Below, piece after piece: positions 1 through 7,822 of a stretch of DNA of 64,000 bases. The position numbers were made by a program, and so were the translations under genes. The stretch is from Candidatus Leptofilum proximum. Its GTDB lineage: Bacteria > Chloroflexota > Anaerolineae > Promineifilales > Promineifilaceae. Positions within the stretch are counted from its first letter, which is position 1, and each line of letters begins with the position of its first letter. Below the pieces are notes generated by a model. The model made no database searches and had not been told where the DNA came from. It saw nothing but the letters and a program-made list of their open reading frames with translations. The stretch spans positions 1,612,001-1,676,000 of the forward strand of contig JADJXK010000002.1 in the NCBI GenBank assembly GCA_016710325.1. Direction: 5' to 3'.

Positions 1-255
1 CCGCGACAGGTCGAAATTCACGAAGAAGGATATCGACGGGTTGAACTTAAACAGCGGCCCCGCGTCGATGGCCATAAACTTCTGTCCCCACAGCTCAAAT
101 GTCACGGTGTCTACATCACCGGACGGGGTGTCATGAAGTGTCGTTACGCTGGTAACTTTTGACTCAGGAAAAACGGTGGCGTAGAACTCTGCTGCTTCTT
201 TGGCTCCTTTGTCAAACCAAAAATGTGGGACGATTTTTTGTTCATGCGCTTTCAT
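1..255 (-). CDS. VOC-family (PhnB-like) protein, 3' end cut by window edge
   Basis: Eighty-five residues are visible, starting MKAHEQKIVPHFWFDKGAKE; the C-terminus lies outside the window. The opening, with a conserved W-F-D and then an A-E-F-Y segment, matches the PhnB/'3-demethylubiquinone-9 3-methyltransferase-like' branch of the vicinal oxygen chelate (glyoxalase) fold. These are small cytosolic proteins whose substrates are mostly unknown. The start at 255 is supported by a GGAGG ribosome site 8 bases upstream. It is the last gene of a run that begins with the MFS exporter, and RibD-like, SRPBCC and VOC proteins often travel together as small stress or detoxification genes. The fold is confident; the reaction is not. 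Confidence 0.8.
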   Translation of the reverse strand, partial: MKAHEQKIVPHFWFDKGAKEAAEFYATVFPESKVTSVTTLHDTPSGDVDTVTFELWGQKFMAIDAGPLFKFNPSISFFVNFDLSR

Positions 256-329
256 TTTGTGTTTACCTCCATCAGAAAAACGATTAGAATTTTTTTATTC
301 TTCACTATCTTTTGTTGCTAATGGAAAAA

Positions 330-926
330 TCAAATACCCGTAGTAATTGCGCCGGCACGCTCGTAATTCACGACAATGACGCCACCCGGTGTGACTTCGC
401 TTTCCGTCACCTTAAACGCCGCCGGGATGCTGCCACCAGCAAACAGCCGCTTGCCACCGCCCAGCGTTACCGGGTAGATCATCAGCCAGAATGCATCGAC
501 CAAATCATGCCTCATAAGCGTTTGAAGGAGATTTCCACTCCCCCAAACATGCAAATCTGGCCCTGGCTGCTGCTTGATTTCGGCGACTTTTTGGGCAACG
601 TCGCCGTTTAAAAAGACAGACGGCTGCCATTCGCTGGAGGTGATCGTATTTGAGACCACGTACTTGGTCGCCGTGTTGACGCCGCGCCAAATGTCGGCGT
701 GGTGCGGCCAGTACGGTTCCCAAATATCAAAGGTTTTACGCCCTAACAACAGGTCAAACGGCAGGTCCATCTGCCGCCTCAGCAGCTTGCCCAGAGATTC
801 GTCGGAATATGACCCTACCCACCCGCCATGCGTGAAGCCGCCGCTGGTGTCTTCGTCTGGCCCGCCGGGGGCTTGTATGACACCGTCAAGGGAAATATGT
901 TCAAGCGCAGTAACTTTTCTCATCAT
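330..926 (-). CDS. Dihydrofolate reductase family protein (RibD C-terminal domain)
   Basis: This 198-residue protein opens MMRKVTALEHISLDGVIQAP and contains LLLGRKTFDIWEPYWP and HVWGSGNLLQTLMRHDLVD. Those are the substrate-loop and nucleotide-binding hallmarks of the RibD C-terminal/YyaP-type dihydrofolate reductase fold. Such proteins bind NADPH, but most stand-alone members, including this one, have no assigned substrate and are probably not the cell's folate enzyme. A GGAGG site precedes the tandem ATG ATG. It lies between the SRPBCC and VOC genes on the same strand with gaps under 80 bp, consistent with one transcript from the MFS promoter. Confidence 0.88.
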   Translation of the reverse strand: MMRKVTALEHISLDGVIQAPGGPDEDTSGGFTHGGWVGSYSDESLGKLLRRQMDLPFDLLLGRKTFDIWEPYWPHHADIWRGVNTATKYVVSNTITSSEWQPSVFLNGDVAQKVAEIKQQPGPDLHVWGSGNLLQTLMRHDLVDAFWLMIYPVTLGGGKRLFAGGSIPAAFKVTESEVTPGGVIVVNYERAGAITTGI

Positions 927-969
927 TTAGTTCCTCCAGCATCTGAATGATTGTACTGTTTTGCCCATC

Positions 970-1392
970 TCAAATAGCCTCCGCCACTTCTTTTACCGCT
1001 AATAGCGCGGCATTCCAGCCTTCTACAGCATCCGCATAGGCATCATCAGTCACGGCATGGGCAAATTCTTCACGAGCGTAAAGCGTGGTATGCCCATTTT
1101 TTTCCTGCAGTTCGTAGGTTATGAGCGAGGAAATCGAGCCAATAGAATTGAAAAGCTTATGCTGCAAAAGCTTTTCCGGTTCGATCTTCAGGATGACGCC
1201 GTTTGTTAGCATCTTTCCGTCCAGTCCCTTAAAACCAATCGGGTTGCCAACCTGCCAGTCAGAAATGTATTCGCCTCCCATTTGCCTCGTTGTTTCAGGA
1301 TCAACAAACACTTGCCAAACTTTCGATGCGGGTGCCTCTATTTCAATTGTCCTGTCAATAAGATTCATCTCTTTGGGTCTCCTTTGAGCCAT
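970..1392 (-). CDS. SRPBCC (AHSA1/START-like) family protein
   Basis: A 140-residue protein with the AHSA1 pattern: an opening strand IDRTIEIEAPASKVWQVFVD, a central GLDGKMLTNGVILKIEP stretch and a C-terminal helix EGWNAALLAVKEVAEAI. The fold makes a deep hydrophobic cavity; the ligand is unknown. GGAGG seven bases before the ATG at 1392 supports the longer start (MAQRRPKEMN) over the internal methionine. It begins 18 bp after the MFS stop, so it is almost certainly co-transcribed with the exporter. Confidence 0.85.
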   Translation of the reverse strand: MAQRRPKEMNLIDRTIEIEAPASKVWQVFVDPETTRQMGGEYISDWQVGNPIGFKGLDGKMLTNGVILKIEPEKLLQHKLFNSIGSISSLITYELQEKNGHTTLYAREEFAHAVTDDAYADAVEGWNAALLAVKEVAEAI

Positions 1393-1410
1393 CGTTTTCC
1401 CTCCTCGCCA

Positions 1411-3036
1411 TTACTCCATCAGGCCAACTTGCTGGGCAACGGCCGTAACCACAACATGCTCCTCGGGTTCCGGCTCCAGGTTTTCCTCTCCCTCGCTGCC
1501 AATCGCCACATGCCGGAGCAGAGTCAGCGTCAATGCAGCCAGGCCAATCATAATCACCGCGCCAATCAGCGAGATGACCTGCAAACCGGAGACAAAGGCG
1601 TTGTAGGCAGCATCAAGCAGGGCTGAACCCAGCGGACCGGAAAGTTGACCGGCGGCAGCTACCGCCCCGCCCAGCGTCTCCCGCACCGCATGGGCCATTT
1701 CTCCAGAGATTTGCGGCGGCAGATTGGCCGTGACCTGGCTGCGGTAAACGGCCGTTGCCAAACTGCCCAACACCGCAATGCCCAGCGCCCCACCCAGCTC
1801 CGCACCGGTCTCCGCCAACGCCGAGGCCGCACCCGCTCGCTCCGGCGGCGCCGCACTCACCACCATGTCCACCGTCAGGGTAAAGGTAAAACCAAAACCC
1901 AGCGACATCAGCGTATTGGCAAAGACGATGAGTGTCAGCGAGCTTAAGCCTACCTGCGTGAGCAGCCCCAAACTAAAGGCGCCCACGGCCAGACCCCCGG
2001 CCACCAAAAAGGCCGGACGAATCCGCTGCACCACTTTTGGCGCGGAATTGGAGCCGATGATGAAGGCAACCGCACCCGGCACCGACCACAGTCCAGCCTG
2101 CAAAGGTGACAATCCCAGGACCAGCTGGAGATACTGGGCGATAAACAAAAAGGTGCCAAAGGCGGCAAAGATGCCCAGCGTGTAGGTCGCCAGCGAGGCG
2201 CTAAATGCCGGAACGCGGAACAGCCGCAGGTCGATGAGCGGATCGGCCAGGCGGCGCTGGCGCTGCACAAAAGCAGCACCAATGCCCACACCGGCAACGA
2301 TGATCGCTGCGGGCAGCCAGCCCCCACCTTGTTCGGCCACTTGTTTGAGGCCATAGATGATGAGGAGAACGGCCGTTAACGACATCCCGGCACTTACCAG
2401 ATCAAACCGCCCAGGATTCGGATCGCGGTGTTCGGGCAGCAGGATGGGGCCCGCAATGAGCAGCACTACCATCACCGGCACGCCCAGCAAGAAGACGGAG
2501 CCCCACCAGTAATTCTCTAGCAGCGCGCCGCCCACCAGCGGCCCAATGGCGCTGCCCACGGAAAAGCCAGACACCCAAATGCCGATAGCGGCCGTTCGCT
2601 GGCGTGCATCCAAAAACATGTTGCGGATCAAGGACATGGTCGAAGGCATCAGCGTGGCCCCGGCCACGCCCAACAAGGCGCGAGCGGCAATCAACATCGC
2701 GGCGCTGGTGGCAAACGCAGCGACGGTTGAAGCCACGCCAAAAGCGGCCGCACCCAGCAGCAGCAGCTTGCGACGGCCGATCCGGTCCCCCAGCGTACCC
2801 ATCGTGATGAGTGAACCGGCAATCATAAAGCCGTAGATGTCCACAATCCACAGCAGTTCCGCGCTGCTGGGCTGGAGCGCCGCACTTAGAGAGGGCACCG
2901 CCAGATGCAGTACCGTCAAATCCATAGCAATAAGAAGCGTGGGTAACATCAACACAGCCAGCCCGATCCATTCGCGGCGGCCAGCCGGGGGCGGGGTTTC
3001 CTTCTTAACAAAACTTCTTTTCAAGGACTCACTCAT
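1411..3036 (-). CDS. DHA2-family (14-TM, QacA/EmrB-like) MFS drug exporter
   Basis: This 541-residue inner-membrane protein has about 14 hydrophobic segments. MFS motif A (GTLGDRIGRRK) lies after the second segment, and there is an antiporter-type GWVSGFSVGSAIGP-like region (here IWVSGFSVGSAIGPLVGG) in segment 5. Length and topology fit proton-driven multidrug exporters of the QacA/SmvA/EmrB branch. The charged C-terminus (EGEENLEPEPEEH) is cytosolic. The start at 3036 follows AAGGAG by five bases. It heads a minus-strand operon (SRPBCC, RibD-like, VOC) and diverges from an HxlR regulator; overlapping promoters and a shared inverted repeat suggest that regulator controls it. The substrate cannot be read from sequence. 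Confidence 0.92.
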   Translation of the reverse strand: MSESLKRSFVKKETPPPAGRREWIGLAVLMLPTLLIAMDLTVLHLAVPSLSAALQPSSAELLWIVDIYGFMIAGSLITMGTLGDRIGRRKLLLLGAAAFGVASTVAAFATSAAMLIAARALLGVAGATLMPSTMSLIRNMFLDARQRTAAIGIWVSGFSVGSAIGPLVGGALLENYWWGSVFLLGVPVMVVLLIAGPILLPEHRDPNPGRFDLVSAGMSLTAVLLIIYGLKQVAEQGGGWLPAAIIVAGVGIGAAFVQRQRRLADPLIDLRLFRVPAFSASLATYTLGIFAAFGTFLFIAQYLQLVLGLSPLQAGLWSVPGAVAFIIGSNSAPKVVQRIRPAFLVAGGLAVGAFSLGLLTQVGLSSLTLIVFANTLMSLGFGFTFTLTVDMVVSAAPPERAGAASALAETGAELGGALGIAVLGSLATAVYRSQVTANLPPQISGEMAHAVRETLGGAVAAAGQLSGPLGSALLDAAYNAFVSGLQVISLIGAVIMIGLAALTLTLLRHVAIGSEGEENLEPEPEEHVVVTAVAQQVGLME

Positions 3037-3080
3037 AACAACTCCTTATCAAAACTGAAGTTTAGCACAAATGTTCGGAT

Positions 3081-3109
3081 AGTATAAATGCCATACTTCA
3101 AAAAGTCAA
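3081..3109 (-). promoter_or_regulatory. Sigma70-type promoter of the MFS operon
   Basis: On the minus strand TTGACT (3109-3104), a 17-base spacer and TATACT (3086-3081) form a near-consensus promoter. The predicted transcription start is near 3073, giving a leader of about 37 bases before the exporter ATG at 3036. The -35 and spacer overlap the left arm of the inverted repeat at 3093-3107. Confidence 0.7.
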
Positions 3110-3150
3110 GTTAAACTGTTATTTATTGAACTTTCGACTTTTTGTTGTAT
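3093..3150. promoter_or_regulatory. Paired inverted repeat, probable HxlR operator
   Basis: ATACTTCAAAAAGTC (3093-3107) and the reverse complement of 3136-3150 (ATACAACAAAAAGTC) match at 13 of 15 positions, 28 bp apart. The left arm covers the -35/spacer of the exporter promoter and the right arm covers the spacer/-10 of the regulator promoter. One dimeric regulator bound here could therefore repress both genes. HxlR proteins bind as dimers beside divergent target genes; that this regulator binds here is inferred. Confidence 0.55.
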
Positions 3151-3153
3151 ACT
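3126..3153 (+). promoter_or_regulatory. Promoter of the HxlR gene giving a leaderless mRNA
   Basis: TTGAAC (3126-3131), a 16-base spacer and TATACT (3148-3153) precede the ATG at 3161 by only seven bases. Transcription should start at or within a base or two of the initiation codon. The gene has no Shine-Dalgarno sequence, so it is probably translated from a leaderless transcript. Confidence 0.6.
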
Positions 3154-3160
3154 TACAGCT

Positions 3161-3826
3161 ATGAGCGACCGAACGTACAACCAATACTGTGGTCTGGCCT
3201 ATGCCCTGGATCGTGTAGGTGAGCGCTGGACCATGCTCATCATTCGCGAGCTAGTTGCCGGGCCGCGCCGCTACAAGGATTTGCTGGACGGGCTGCCGGG
3301 CATCAGCACCAACTTGCTTGCTTCCCGGCTGAAAAGCCTGGAACAAGACGGCTTGATTCAGCGGCGCGTGCTGCCCCCACCCGCCGGGTCTACCGTTTAT
3401 GAATTGACAGCGTTGGGCCAGGGGCTGGAAACGGCGCTGCTAGAGCTGGGCAGATGGGGCAGCCAGTTTGTGCCGCCCAGCCGCGGCGAGGCTGATTTGC
3501 TAAACGTGGGTTCGTATGCCCTGACGCTCAAAACGTTTTTCCGGCCCGAGCTGGCCCAGGGCGTGCATGAGGTCTACGAGCTGCATGTGGACAATGAGGT
3601 GCTGCATGTACAAATTGAAGACGGCGAGATTGCGGTGAACCAGGGCACGGCGCTGCAGGCCAATGCGGTTTTTTACACGGACATTGCCACCTACCTGGGG
3701 CTGTTGACGGGGCAAATTGGGGTGGAAACGGCCGTTACCAACCAACTCATCCAAATCGAAGGTGAGCCAGACTCACTCCAGCGCTTCCTCAACCTATGCG
3801 GACTGCCCGCCGCGGCCGTGCTTTAG
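3161..3826 (+). CDS. HxlR-family transcriptional regulator with extra C-terminal domain
   Basis: Residues 1-110 are a winged-helix domain with the HxlR signature: a start like NQYCGLAYALDRVGERWTML, then IIRELVAGPRRYKDLLDGLPGISTNLLASRLKSLE as the recognition region, and a wing at PPPAGSTVYELTALG. Residues 115-221 form a second domain (LKTFFRPELAQGVHEVYELH...), longer than the usual 110-130-residue HxlR protein. It resembles the SCP2-like sterol-carrier domain seen in some HxlR regulators and may bind a ligand. The divergent MFS exporter operon is the probable target. No ribosome site is present (see the overlapping promoter). Confidence 0.85.
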   Translation: MSDRTYNQYCGLAYALDRVGERWTMLIIRELVAGPRRYKDLLDGLPGISTNLLASRLKSLEQDGLIQRRVLPPPAGSTVYELTALGQGLETALLELGRWGSQFVPPSRGEADLLNVGSYALTLKTFFRPELAQGVHEVYELHVDNEVLHVQIEDGEIAVNQGTALQANAVFYTDIATYLGLLTGQIGVETAVTNQLIQIEGEPDSLQRFLNLCGLPAAAVL

Positions 3827-3866
3827 CTTCCTGTCAGTACGATCTACTTTTTATAGGCGCAAGTTG

Positions 3867-3931
3867 CGCGCACAGATGAACGCAGATTGTAGCAAAAATC
3901 TGTGTTTATCTGCGTGCATCTGTGTCCTGTT
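3867..3931. repeat. Low-complexity intergenic repeat (CAGAT/ATCTG type)
   Basis: Between the HxlR and mutS stops the sequence runs GCACAGATGAACGCAGATTG, then AAAAATCTGTGTTTATCTGC and GTGCATCTGTGTCC. It is a short array of CAGAT-containing units followed by its imperfect reverse complement. The same family recurs at 51056-51126. Confidence 0.6.
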
Positions 3932-3938
3932 TTCTTCG

Positions 3939-6548
3939 TCACTCGGTTTTATCGGCGTAACGCCGTTTCCACTCGTACAGTTTGTTGATCGCTTCCAGGG
4001 GCGACATGCTGTTGACGTCCAGCGCTTGCAGCTCGTCCAGCAGGGGGCTGGATTCGGGGAAGAGGGCCATTTGTTGGGCGCTGTCCAGGCGGCTGGGTTC
4101 AACGGCCGTTGTCGGCGCATGTTCCTCCAATTCCCGCAAAATCTCGTTTGCCCGGTTGATCACGTCACGCGGCAGGCCCGCCAGCTGGCCGACGTGGATG
4201 CCGTAGCTCTGGTCCGCCCCGCCAGGCACGATCTGGTGCAAAAAGATCACCTTGTCGCCTTCTTCGGCCACGGCGACGTTGTAGTTGCTCACCAGCGGCA
4301 GCAAATCGGCCAGTCCAACCAACTCGTGGTAATGCGTGGCAAAAAGGGTGCGCGGTTTGAGGCGCGGGTGGTTGTGCAGGTACTCGATGATGGCCCAGGC
4401 GATGGCCAGGCCGTCGTAAGTGCTGGTGCCCCGGCCAATTTCGTCCAAAATGAGCAGCGAACGGTGGGTGGCGTGGTTGAGGATTTCGGCCGTTTCCACC
4501 ATTTCCACCATGAAGGTGCTGCGCCCGGCGTGCAGCTCATCATGCGCGCCGATGCGGGTGAAGATACGGTCCACCAGCCCAATCTCGGCGCTGTCGGCGG
4601 GCACAAAGCTGCCAATCTGGGCCATCAGCACAATCAGGGCGACTTGCCTAAGGTACGTCGACTTCCCAGACATATTAGGGCCAGTGATGATTTGGATGCG
4701 CTCTTTGTCGTCCATGTGCACATTGTTGGGCACAAAACGCTCCATTTTTAGCGTTTGTTCGACGACGGGGTGACGGCCATTCACAATCGCAATCCGGTTG
4801 TCGTTTGTGAGCATGGGGCGGACGTAGCCCTGCATCGCCGCCGCTTCCGCCAGGGCAGAGGCCACGTCCAGCTGAGCCAATACGTTGGCCGTTTTGAGCA
4901 GCCGTTTGGCGTATTGGGCCACCTGCTGGCATACCTCGGTAAAGACGCGCCGTTCAATTTCCAAAATGCGCTCTTCGGCGTTAAGGATGAGCGTTTCGTA
5001 CTCCTTCAGCTCCGGCGTGATGTAGCGCTCGGCGTTGGTGAGGGTTTGCTTGCGGATATAGTCGTCGGGCACGCGGTCACTGTGGGTGCGGGTGACCTCA
5101 ATGTAGTAGCCAAACACCTTGTTAAAGCCCACCTTCAGCGAGGCAATGCCGCTGCGCTCCCGTTCGCGCGGCTCCAGCTCCGCCACCCACTGCCGCGCAT
5201 GGGCCGACGAGGTCATCACCCCATCCAGCTCGGCCGAAAAGCCGGGGTGAATGACGCCCATCTTGTTCATGTTCGACGGCGCATCCTGGGCGATGGCCTG
5301 ATCGATGACGTGGGCGGTTTCCTGGCAGGCATCTAGTTGAGAAACGAGAGATTGGAGATTGGCGATTGGAGATGGATTACCGTTTACCGATAACCGTTTA
5401 CCGATTACCGATAACTGATTACCGATTTCGGGAACGGCCGTCAGCGCCACGCCAATATACTCCAAATCCCGCGGGGTCGCCTTGCCGCTGAGGACGCGGT
5501 TGGTCAGCCGCTCCAGGTCAGGCAGCCCTTTCAGCGTGGCCCGCATGTCGGCGCGCAGCAGGGCGTCGTTGAAAAATGTGTCGACCTGGTCGAGACGGCC
5601 GTTCAGCGACTCAACATCCAGCAGCGGCCGCGAAATCCGGTCGCGCAGCAGCCGTGCGCCCATCGGCGTGACGGTTTTGTTCAGCACCCGCAGCAGCGAT
5701 CCGCTGCGCTCGCCGCCCAACGATTCGGTCAGCTCCAGGTTGCGCCGCGTGGCTGTGTCCAGGGCCATAAACCCTTCCACGCTGTAGGTCGCCAGCCGCT
5801 GAATCTGGCCAACGGCGCCTTTTTGCGTCTCTTGCAGGTAATACAGAATCGCCCCGGCCACCCGCGTGGCCAGCGATTTGCCCTCGCAGCCAAACGCCGA
5901 AAGCGAATCGACGGCAAAGTGGCGCAGCAGGGTTTGCCGGGCGTTGCCCTCTTCAAAACGCCAGTCAGGCACGCGGCTGATCGCTTTGGCCTCGCCCTGG
6001 TAAGCCAGTTCACTGTCTGGCAGCAGCAGCTCGGCGGGGTCTAAGCGGGCCAGCTCTTCGGTGAGGCGGCGACGGCCGTTAAACTGCGTCGTAGCAAACT
6101 CACCGGTGGTCACATCGGCGTAGGCCAGCCCTACGCGATCCCCTTCCAGCAATATCGCCGCCAGGTAATTGTTGCGCCCCGCGTCCAGCATGCCCGGCTC
6201 GATGACCGTGCCCGCGGTAAAAACGCGCACCACTTCACGCGGCATCAGCCCTTTAATTTGCGAGGCGTCGCCAATTTGCTCGCACAGGGCGACCTTGTAC
6301 CCCCTGGCAATGAGCCGGGCGATATAGCTTTCGGCGGCGTGGTAAGGCACGCCAGCCATCGGCGTGCGCTGGTTTTTGCCCTGGGGACGGCTGGTCAGCA
6401 CCAGGTCCAGCTCTTCAGCCGCCAATTTGGCGTCGTCGTCAAACGTCTCGTAAAAATCCCCCAGGCGAAAGAAAACAATCGCATCCTGGTGCTGCGCTTT
6501 CACATCTAAATATTGCTGGCGGCTGGGGGTGACTTGACTCTTGGACAT
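3939..6548 (-). CDS. mutS: DNA mismatch repair ATPase MutS
   Basis: At 869 residues this is a full-length MutS1. The N-terminal mismatch-binding motif is FRLGDFYETF (the F-x-E wedge). The core and clamp domains include the EYEERILE-type region. The ATPase domain carries ITGPNMSGKSTYLRQ (Walker A), the signature helix and ILDEIGRGTSTYDG (Walker B), then ATHYHEL. It recognises mispairs and recruits MutL in the cytosol. The start follows AAGGAG by four bases. No mutL is nearby; the gene stands alone between repeat-bearing gaps. An oddity is residues about 373-403 (QLSVIGKRLSVNGNPSPIA...), which are encoded by a low-complexity repeat typical of intergenic gaps in this genome (see separate entry). 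Confidence 0.97.
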   Translation of the reverse strand: MSKSQVTPSRQQYLDVKAQHQDAIVFFRLGDFYETFDDDAKLAAEELDLVLTSRPQGKNQRTPMAGVPYHAAESYIARLIARGYKVALCEQIGDASQIKGLMPREVVRVFTAGTVIEPGMLDAGRNNYLAAILLEGDRVGLAYADVTTGEFATTQFNGRRRLTEELARLDPAELLLPDSELAYQGEAKAISRVPDWRFEEGNARQTLLRHFAVDSLSAFGCEGKSLATRVAGAILYYLQETQKGAVGQIQRLATYSVEGFMALDTATRRNLELTESLGGERSGSLLRVLNKTVTPMGARLLRDRISRPLLDVESLNGRLDQVDTFFNDALLRADMRATLKGLPDLERLTNRVLSGKATPRDLEYIGVALTAVPEIGNQLSVIGKRLSVNGNPSPIANLQSLVSQLDACQETAHVIDQAIAQDAPSNMNKMGVIHPGFSAELDGVMTSSAHARQWVAELEPRERERSGIASLKVGFNKVFGYYIEVTRTHSDRVPDDYIRKQTLTNAERYITPELKEYETLILNAEERILEIERRVFTEVCQQVAQYAKRLLKTANVLAQLDVASALAEAAAMQGYVRPMLTNDNRIAIVNGRHPVVEQTLKMERFVPNNVHMDDKERIQIITGPNMSGKSTYLRQVALIVLMAQIGSFVPADSAEIGLVDRIFTRIGAHDELHAGRSTFMVEMVETAEILNHATHRSLLILDEIGRGTSTYDGLAIAWAIIEYLHNHPRLKPRTLFATHYHELVGLADLLPLVSNYNVAVAEEGDKVIFLHQIVPGGADQSYGIHVGQLAGLPRDVINRANEILRELEEHAPTTAVEPSRLDSAQQMALFPESSPLLDELQALDVNSMSPLEAINKLYEWKRRYADKTE
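5340..5430. repeat. Intergenic-type low-complexity repeat captured inside mutS
   Basis: On the plus strand the stretch reads GAGATTGGAGATTGGCGATT and then repeated units of ACCGTTTACCGATAACCG and GATTACCGATAACTGATTAC. The first part matches the GAGATTGG arrays at 18981-19050 and 22672-22738; the second matches the TTACCGATTACCG array at 40226-40325. Inside mutS it is in frame and stop-free, coding QLSVIGKRLSVNGNPSPIAN in a variable linker of the lever region. Confidence 0.75.
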
Positions 6549-6565
6549 GCTGCTCCTTCATAAAC

Positions 6566-6600
6566 GTGGGTCGGATTGGCAATCCGACCTACGATTTTCA
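6566..6600. repeat. Short palindromic intergenic repeat, copy 1
   Basis: GTCGGATTGGCAATCCGACC, followed by TACGATTTTC, sits directly upstream of mutS. GGTCGGATTG/CAATCCGACC is a perfect palindrome. A near-identical copy lies at 57150-57189, upstream of a permease gene, so it is a dispersed element rather than a gene-specific site. Confidence 0.7.
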
Positions 6601-6811
6601 TTCTTGGTGGGTGGCGGGAGGCTCGTTTTGGGTCTGGCGATTAACTGGCAACCAGCCACTTTTTACTTCTTCTTCTGCAACTGGTAAGAATAGCCAGGAA
6701 AGAGGCAAAAGGCAAAGCAGAATGGCGTAATTCAGGATGACAGGGTAAGGCGGCATGGTACAATTGCGGTTTGTGCTGCGGCACCGTGTATATTCAACGA
6801 GGTTCATTGCA

Positions 6812-7822
6812 TTGAAACGGATTTATTTTGGGATCGGCGTTGCGATCAGCGCCGTTTTTCTTTGGTGGGCTCTGGGCGGCCTGGAATTAAACGAAGTGTG
6901 GCAGGGGCTGCAATCGGCCAACTACTGGTGGCTGCTGCCCGGTGTGGCCGTGTATTTTGTGGCGGTGTGGGCACGGACGTGGCGCTGGGATTATATGTTA
7001 CGGCCGTTAAAACACATCCCGCTGCGCAGCCTTTTCCCCGTGGTGGTCATTGGCTACATGGGCAACAACATCTACCCCTTCCGCGCTGGGGAAGTACTGC
7101 GCTCCTACGTGCTGCGCCAGCGTGAAGGTGTACCGATGGGCGCCAGTCTGGCCACCGTCATTGTGGAGCGCGTCTTTGACGGGCTGGTGATGCTGGTCTT
7201 TGTTTTTGTCGCCCTGCCCTTCACCCCCATCCCCGGCGACGATGGGTCGATCCGCACCATTGTCATCACGGCCAGCGTCGTTTTTTTCGTGGCAATGATC
7301 ATTTTTTTTGCCCTGGCCGCCATGCCGGAGCGTTTTTACGCCCTCGCCGAGTGGTTGGGTCACAAATTTTTGCCGGAACGAGTGGAACGGCCGCTGCTCG
7401 ACTTCCTGCAGCGCTTTCTTACCGGCCTGGAATCCTTGCGCAGCTTCCAAAATGTGCTCATGATTTTTTTCACCTCGGTCATCATCTGGCTGCTGGAAAC
7501 GGTGAAATATTGGTTTGTCATGCACGCCTTCAACTTTGAGGTGAGCTTCTTTGCCCTGATGCTGATGAACGGCATTGTCAACCTGGCCACGACGCTGCCC
7601 TCGGCCCCCGGCTACGTCGGCACGTTCGATGGCCCCGGCATCGCCGTGCTAACGCTGTACGGCATCGAGCGTGGGGTGGCCACAGCCTACACCCTGGTGC
7701 TGCACGCCGCGCTCTGGCTGCCCATCACTCTGCTGGGCGGTTACTACATGCTCAAAGAAGGGCTGGGCTGGGCCGATTTCGGCCGTGCCGTGGAAGTGGC
7801 CGAACAGGAGGCCAGCGCATGA
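6812..7822 (+). CDS. Lysylphosphatidylglycerol synthase-type (UPF0104) membrane protein
   Basis: An integral membrane protein with about eight hydrophobic segments and the family pattern RTWRWDYMLRPLKHIPLRSLFPVVVIGYMGNNIYPFRAGEVLR-like block (conserved N-N-x-x-P-x-R-A-G-E), followed by a second block NLATTLPSAPGYVGTFDG. It matches the flippase-like TM domain of MprF/AglD2 (PF03706), here without the synthase domain; such proteins are thought to move lipid-linked molecules across the membrane. An ATG at 6755 exists, but GAGG nine bases before the TTG at 6812 makes LKRIYFGIG the better start (336 residues). The stop overlaps the next gene's ATG (ATGA), so the two are translationally coupled. 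Confidence 0.85.
   Translation: MKRIYFGIGVAISAVFLWWALGGLELNEVWQGLQSANYWWLLPGVAVYFVAVWARTWRWDYMLRPLKHIPLRSLFPVVVIGYMGNNIYPFRAGEVLRSYVLRQREGVPMGASLATVIVERVFDGLVMLVFVFVALPFTPIPGDDGSIRTIVITASVVFFVAMIIFFALAAMPERFYALAEWLGHKFLPERVERPLLDFLQRFLTGLESLRSFQNVLMIFFTSVIIWLLETVKYWFVMHAFNFEVSFFALMLMNGIVNLATTLPSAPGYVGTFDGPGIAVLTLYGIERGVATAYTLVLHAALWLPITLLGGYYMLKEGLGWADFGRAVEVAEQEASA

Noticed and set aside
3717..4751. 344-residue open frame antisense to mutS and part of the HxlR gene
   Set aside because: Shadow frame over conserved MutS ATPase sequence; composition is not protein-like.
6598..6756. Possible 52-residue single-TM protein (MPPYPVILNYAILLCLLPLSW) on the minus strand
   Set aside because: No ribosome site and no family; it overlaps the promoter and leader region of the flippase-like gene. 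A real small membrane peptide cannot be excluded.
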